Shown here: positions 5,004-6,354 of the stretch, one piece after another
How the letters are laid out: each line of letters begins with the position of its first letter
Position numbering within the stretch: the stretch's first letter is position 1
Assembly (NCBI GenBank): GCA_943325655.2
Contig: CALPQG020000163.1
Span: 1-6,354, forward strand
Source: Bifidobacterium breve
GTDB taxonomy: Bacteria; Bacteroidota; Bacteroidia; Cytophagales; UBA9547
Length of the DNA: 6,354 bases
Reading direction: 5' to 3'
Made by a program: the position numbers and the translations under genes
Notes under the pieces: model-generated
What the model saw: the letters and a program-made list of their open reading frames with translations, nothing else
Database searches by the model: none
What the model was told of the DNA's origin: nothing

Positions 5004-5912
5004 CTAGTTGAAGTTCCTATATTCCATTGGTGTTTTACCTGTCTTTTTCTTAAATAATTTATTAAAGTATTGTGGATATTCGAAACCTAAACTATTCGCA
5101 ATTTCATTAATATTCTTTTCAGAATTTAAAAGCAAATTCTTTGCCTCCTCAATCAGATAAAAATGAATGTGTTCTTGTGTATTTTTGCCTGTTTCCTTTT
5201 TTAGCAAATCACTCAAATAGCTTGGTGATAAATGAACTTTATCTGCTAAATACTTCACCGTAGGTAAGCCTTGTTCATTTATTCTGCCATCAGCAAAATA
5301 TTGGGTTAAAATGCTTTCTATTTGTGAAATTATGGATTTGTTGGTCTGACTTCTTGTTATCAGTTGCCTGCCATAAAACCTTGAACAATAATTCAATAAT
5401 AGTTCTATTGTAGATACAATGATGTATTGACTATGTATATCAATATTTTCTTGAAGTTCTGCTTGGATTTTTTGAACACACTCCAATAAAATATTTTTTT
5501 CTTTGTTTGAAAGGTGAAGCGCTTCGGAAACTTCGTAATTAAAAAAACTGTACCTTTTAAATTTGTCGTTCAATGAAGTTACTCTGATTAAGTCGGGGTG
5601 AAAAAATAAACCCCAGCCCAACATATTTTCTCTATGTTCAATTTCATTGTCAATTTCAATAGTTTGGTTAGGAGCAATACATATTAAATTACCGTCTTGA
5701 AAATCTATTGTTTTTCTGCCATATTTGATATAGTTTTTACAATAGTTTTTAAACATTATGGAATAAAAATCGGTACTGATTTTAGAATTTTGATTTACGT
5801 TTTCACTTACCTTGCTAAAATCTAAAACGGCTAATAATGGATGTTGACTATCCCCTAAATTAAATAATTTATGTAAGTCGGCAATGCTTTGCAGTTGTAT
5901 TATCTCACTCAT
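5004..5912 (-). CDS. AraC-family transcriptional regulator
   Basis: A 302-residue DNA-binding regulator. The C-terminal AraC/XylS domain (about residues 195-300) has two helix-turn-helix units: LADKVHLSPSYLSDLLKKET at 222-241, and NINEIANSLGFEYPQYFNKL from 267, followed by FKKKTGKTPMEYR, the standard family ending. The N-terminal part (about 1-180) resembles the cupin-like sensor half of AraC proteins, with the strand-rich segment around GNLICIAPNQTIEI (74-87) and WGLFFHPDLIR at 100-110, a pattern common in Bacteroidota members. The ligand is unknown. The start ATG at 5912 overlaps the stop of the upstream membrane-protein gene by 4 nt (ATGA), so both are probably translated together and the regulator may control the membrane protein or its unseen neighbours. 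Nothing indicates that it acts on the photolyase operon 1.2 kb downstream, although that cannot be excluded. Confidence 0.95.
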   Translation of the reverse strand: MSEIIQLQSIADLHKLFNLGDSQHPLLAVLDFSKVSENVNQNSKISTDFYSIMFKNYCKNYIKYGRKTIDFQDGNLICIAPNQTIEIDNEIEHRENMLGWGLFFHPDLIRVTSLNDKFKRYSFFNYEVSEALHLSNKEKNILLECVQKIQAELQENIDIHSQYIIVSTIELLLNYCSRFYGRQLITRSQTNKSIISQIESILTQYFADGRINEQGLPTVKYLADKVHLSPSYLSDLLKKETGKNTQEHIHFYLIEEAKNLLLNSEKNINEIANSLGFEYPQYFNKLFKKKTGKTPMEYRNFN

Positions 5913-6354
5913 ATTTTTTCAACGAATTCTTGTAAATATTCCATATAAATATGGCCTCGTCTTTCAGCAAAAAAATCTAAACTTAAAACAATACTGGCTT
6001 GGATAAATAAACCCAATCCAATACCTCTCCAAAATGTATCATTCATAGAACTATACATCAATACAATACCTAAAATGATTAATGCAATTTCTACGTATCT
6101 ATAAATAACAAAATTGCGCAATACTTTTTTCATTCGTGGAATTTCATGAATTTGAATTTTTTGTGGTTCGTTTGTTATACAGCTTTGAACCCGAATAATG
6201 TCTTTTGAGCTTCTAGTAACTATGGTATAACCTACGATAAACTCTAATAAAGCAACTATAATAAAAGGTATGGCAACACCTTTCCAAAAAGAAGTCTTTA
6301 ATGAAAAAAAGAAATAGAGGGCCATGGAGAAAGCAATGGCTCCTATTAAAATAA
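5909..6354 (-). CDS. Small multi-span membrane protein, 5' end outside the window
   Basis: An internal ATG at 6325 would give 138 residues, but the frame stays open to the right edge and adds ILIGAIAFS directly before MALYFFFSLKTSFWKG, completing a hydrophobic helix. The real gene therefore most likely starts outside the window. Four membrane segments can be seen: ILIGAIAFSMALYFFF, then VAIPFIIVALLEFIVGYTIV, then YVEIALIILGIVLMYSS, and GLGLFIQASIVLSLDFF. Between the second and third is a hydrophilic loop (SSKDIIRVQ to MKKVLRN), and the protein ends with EYLQEFVEKI. I know similar uncharacterised Bacteroidota proteins of about 150-160 residues but no function. Its stop codon overlaps the start of the AraC regulator (ATGA at 5912-5909), pointing to a co-expressed pair, perhaps a sensor or a target of the regulator. 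Confidence 0.8.
   Translation of the reverse strand, partial: ILIGAIAFSMALYFFFSLKTSFWKGVAIPFIIVALLEFIVGYTIVTRSSKDIIRVQSCITNEPQKIQIHEIPRMKKVLRNFVIYRYVEIALIILGIVLMYSSMNDTFWRGIGLGLFIQASIVLSLDFFAERRGHIYMEYLQEFVEKI

Noticed and set aside
5909..6325. Taking ATG 6325 as the true start of the membrane protein
   Set aside because: The frame remains open to the window edge and the upstream residues complete a membrane helix, so the start is probably outside.

Overview
The window looks like a chromosomal piece of a Bacteroidota genome, probably flavobacterial or cytophagal. It is AT-rich, its genes lack clear Shine-Dalgarno sequences, one sequence fits the Bacteroidota promoter (TTG, 17 nt, TAAGTTTG), and the protein families are versions I know from that phylum. 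All intact genes read on the minus strand, so the biological order runs from right to left.

At the right (6354 to 5004) a small multi-span membrane protein, cut by the window edge, is coupled by an ATGA overlap to an AraC-type transcriptional regulator. At the left (3776 to 434) lies a probable light-response and flavin operon. It holds an FAD-dependent amine-oxidase-like enzyme, a 48-residue DUF2256 zinc-knuckle protein, a DNA photolyase/cryptochrome of the prokaryotic (6-4)/FeS-BCP type, and a flavin reductase. The last three are joined by ATGA overlaps, so they are probably translated together. The photolyase family uses reduced FAD and light to repair UV lesions; supply of reduced flavin by the reductase is an attractive but unproven link. 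The first 62 codons of a metallo-beta-lactamase-fold hydrolase follow at the far left, after a 246-nt gap.

Between the two groups is about 1.2 kb without an intact gene (3779 to 5003). It contains two decayed genes on the minus strand: a fragment of a D12-class DNA adenine methylase with an in-frame stop, and a small Bacteroidota antitoxin-like gene broken by one nonsense codon. From about 4500 to 5000 the base composition is visibly richer in G+C and the stretch is dense in inverted repeats; I recognise no family there. This looks like a graveyard of mobile or defence-type genes.

The most notable points are: (1) the photolyase lacks all four cysteines that bind the iron-sulfur cluster in its family; (2) the DUF2256 gene was found only by reading the sequence, and its TTG start lies inside a perfect -7 promoter box; (3) the two pseudogenes; (4) the hairpin-rich stretch. 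I do not see a convincing wholly new system.
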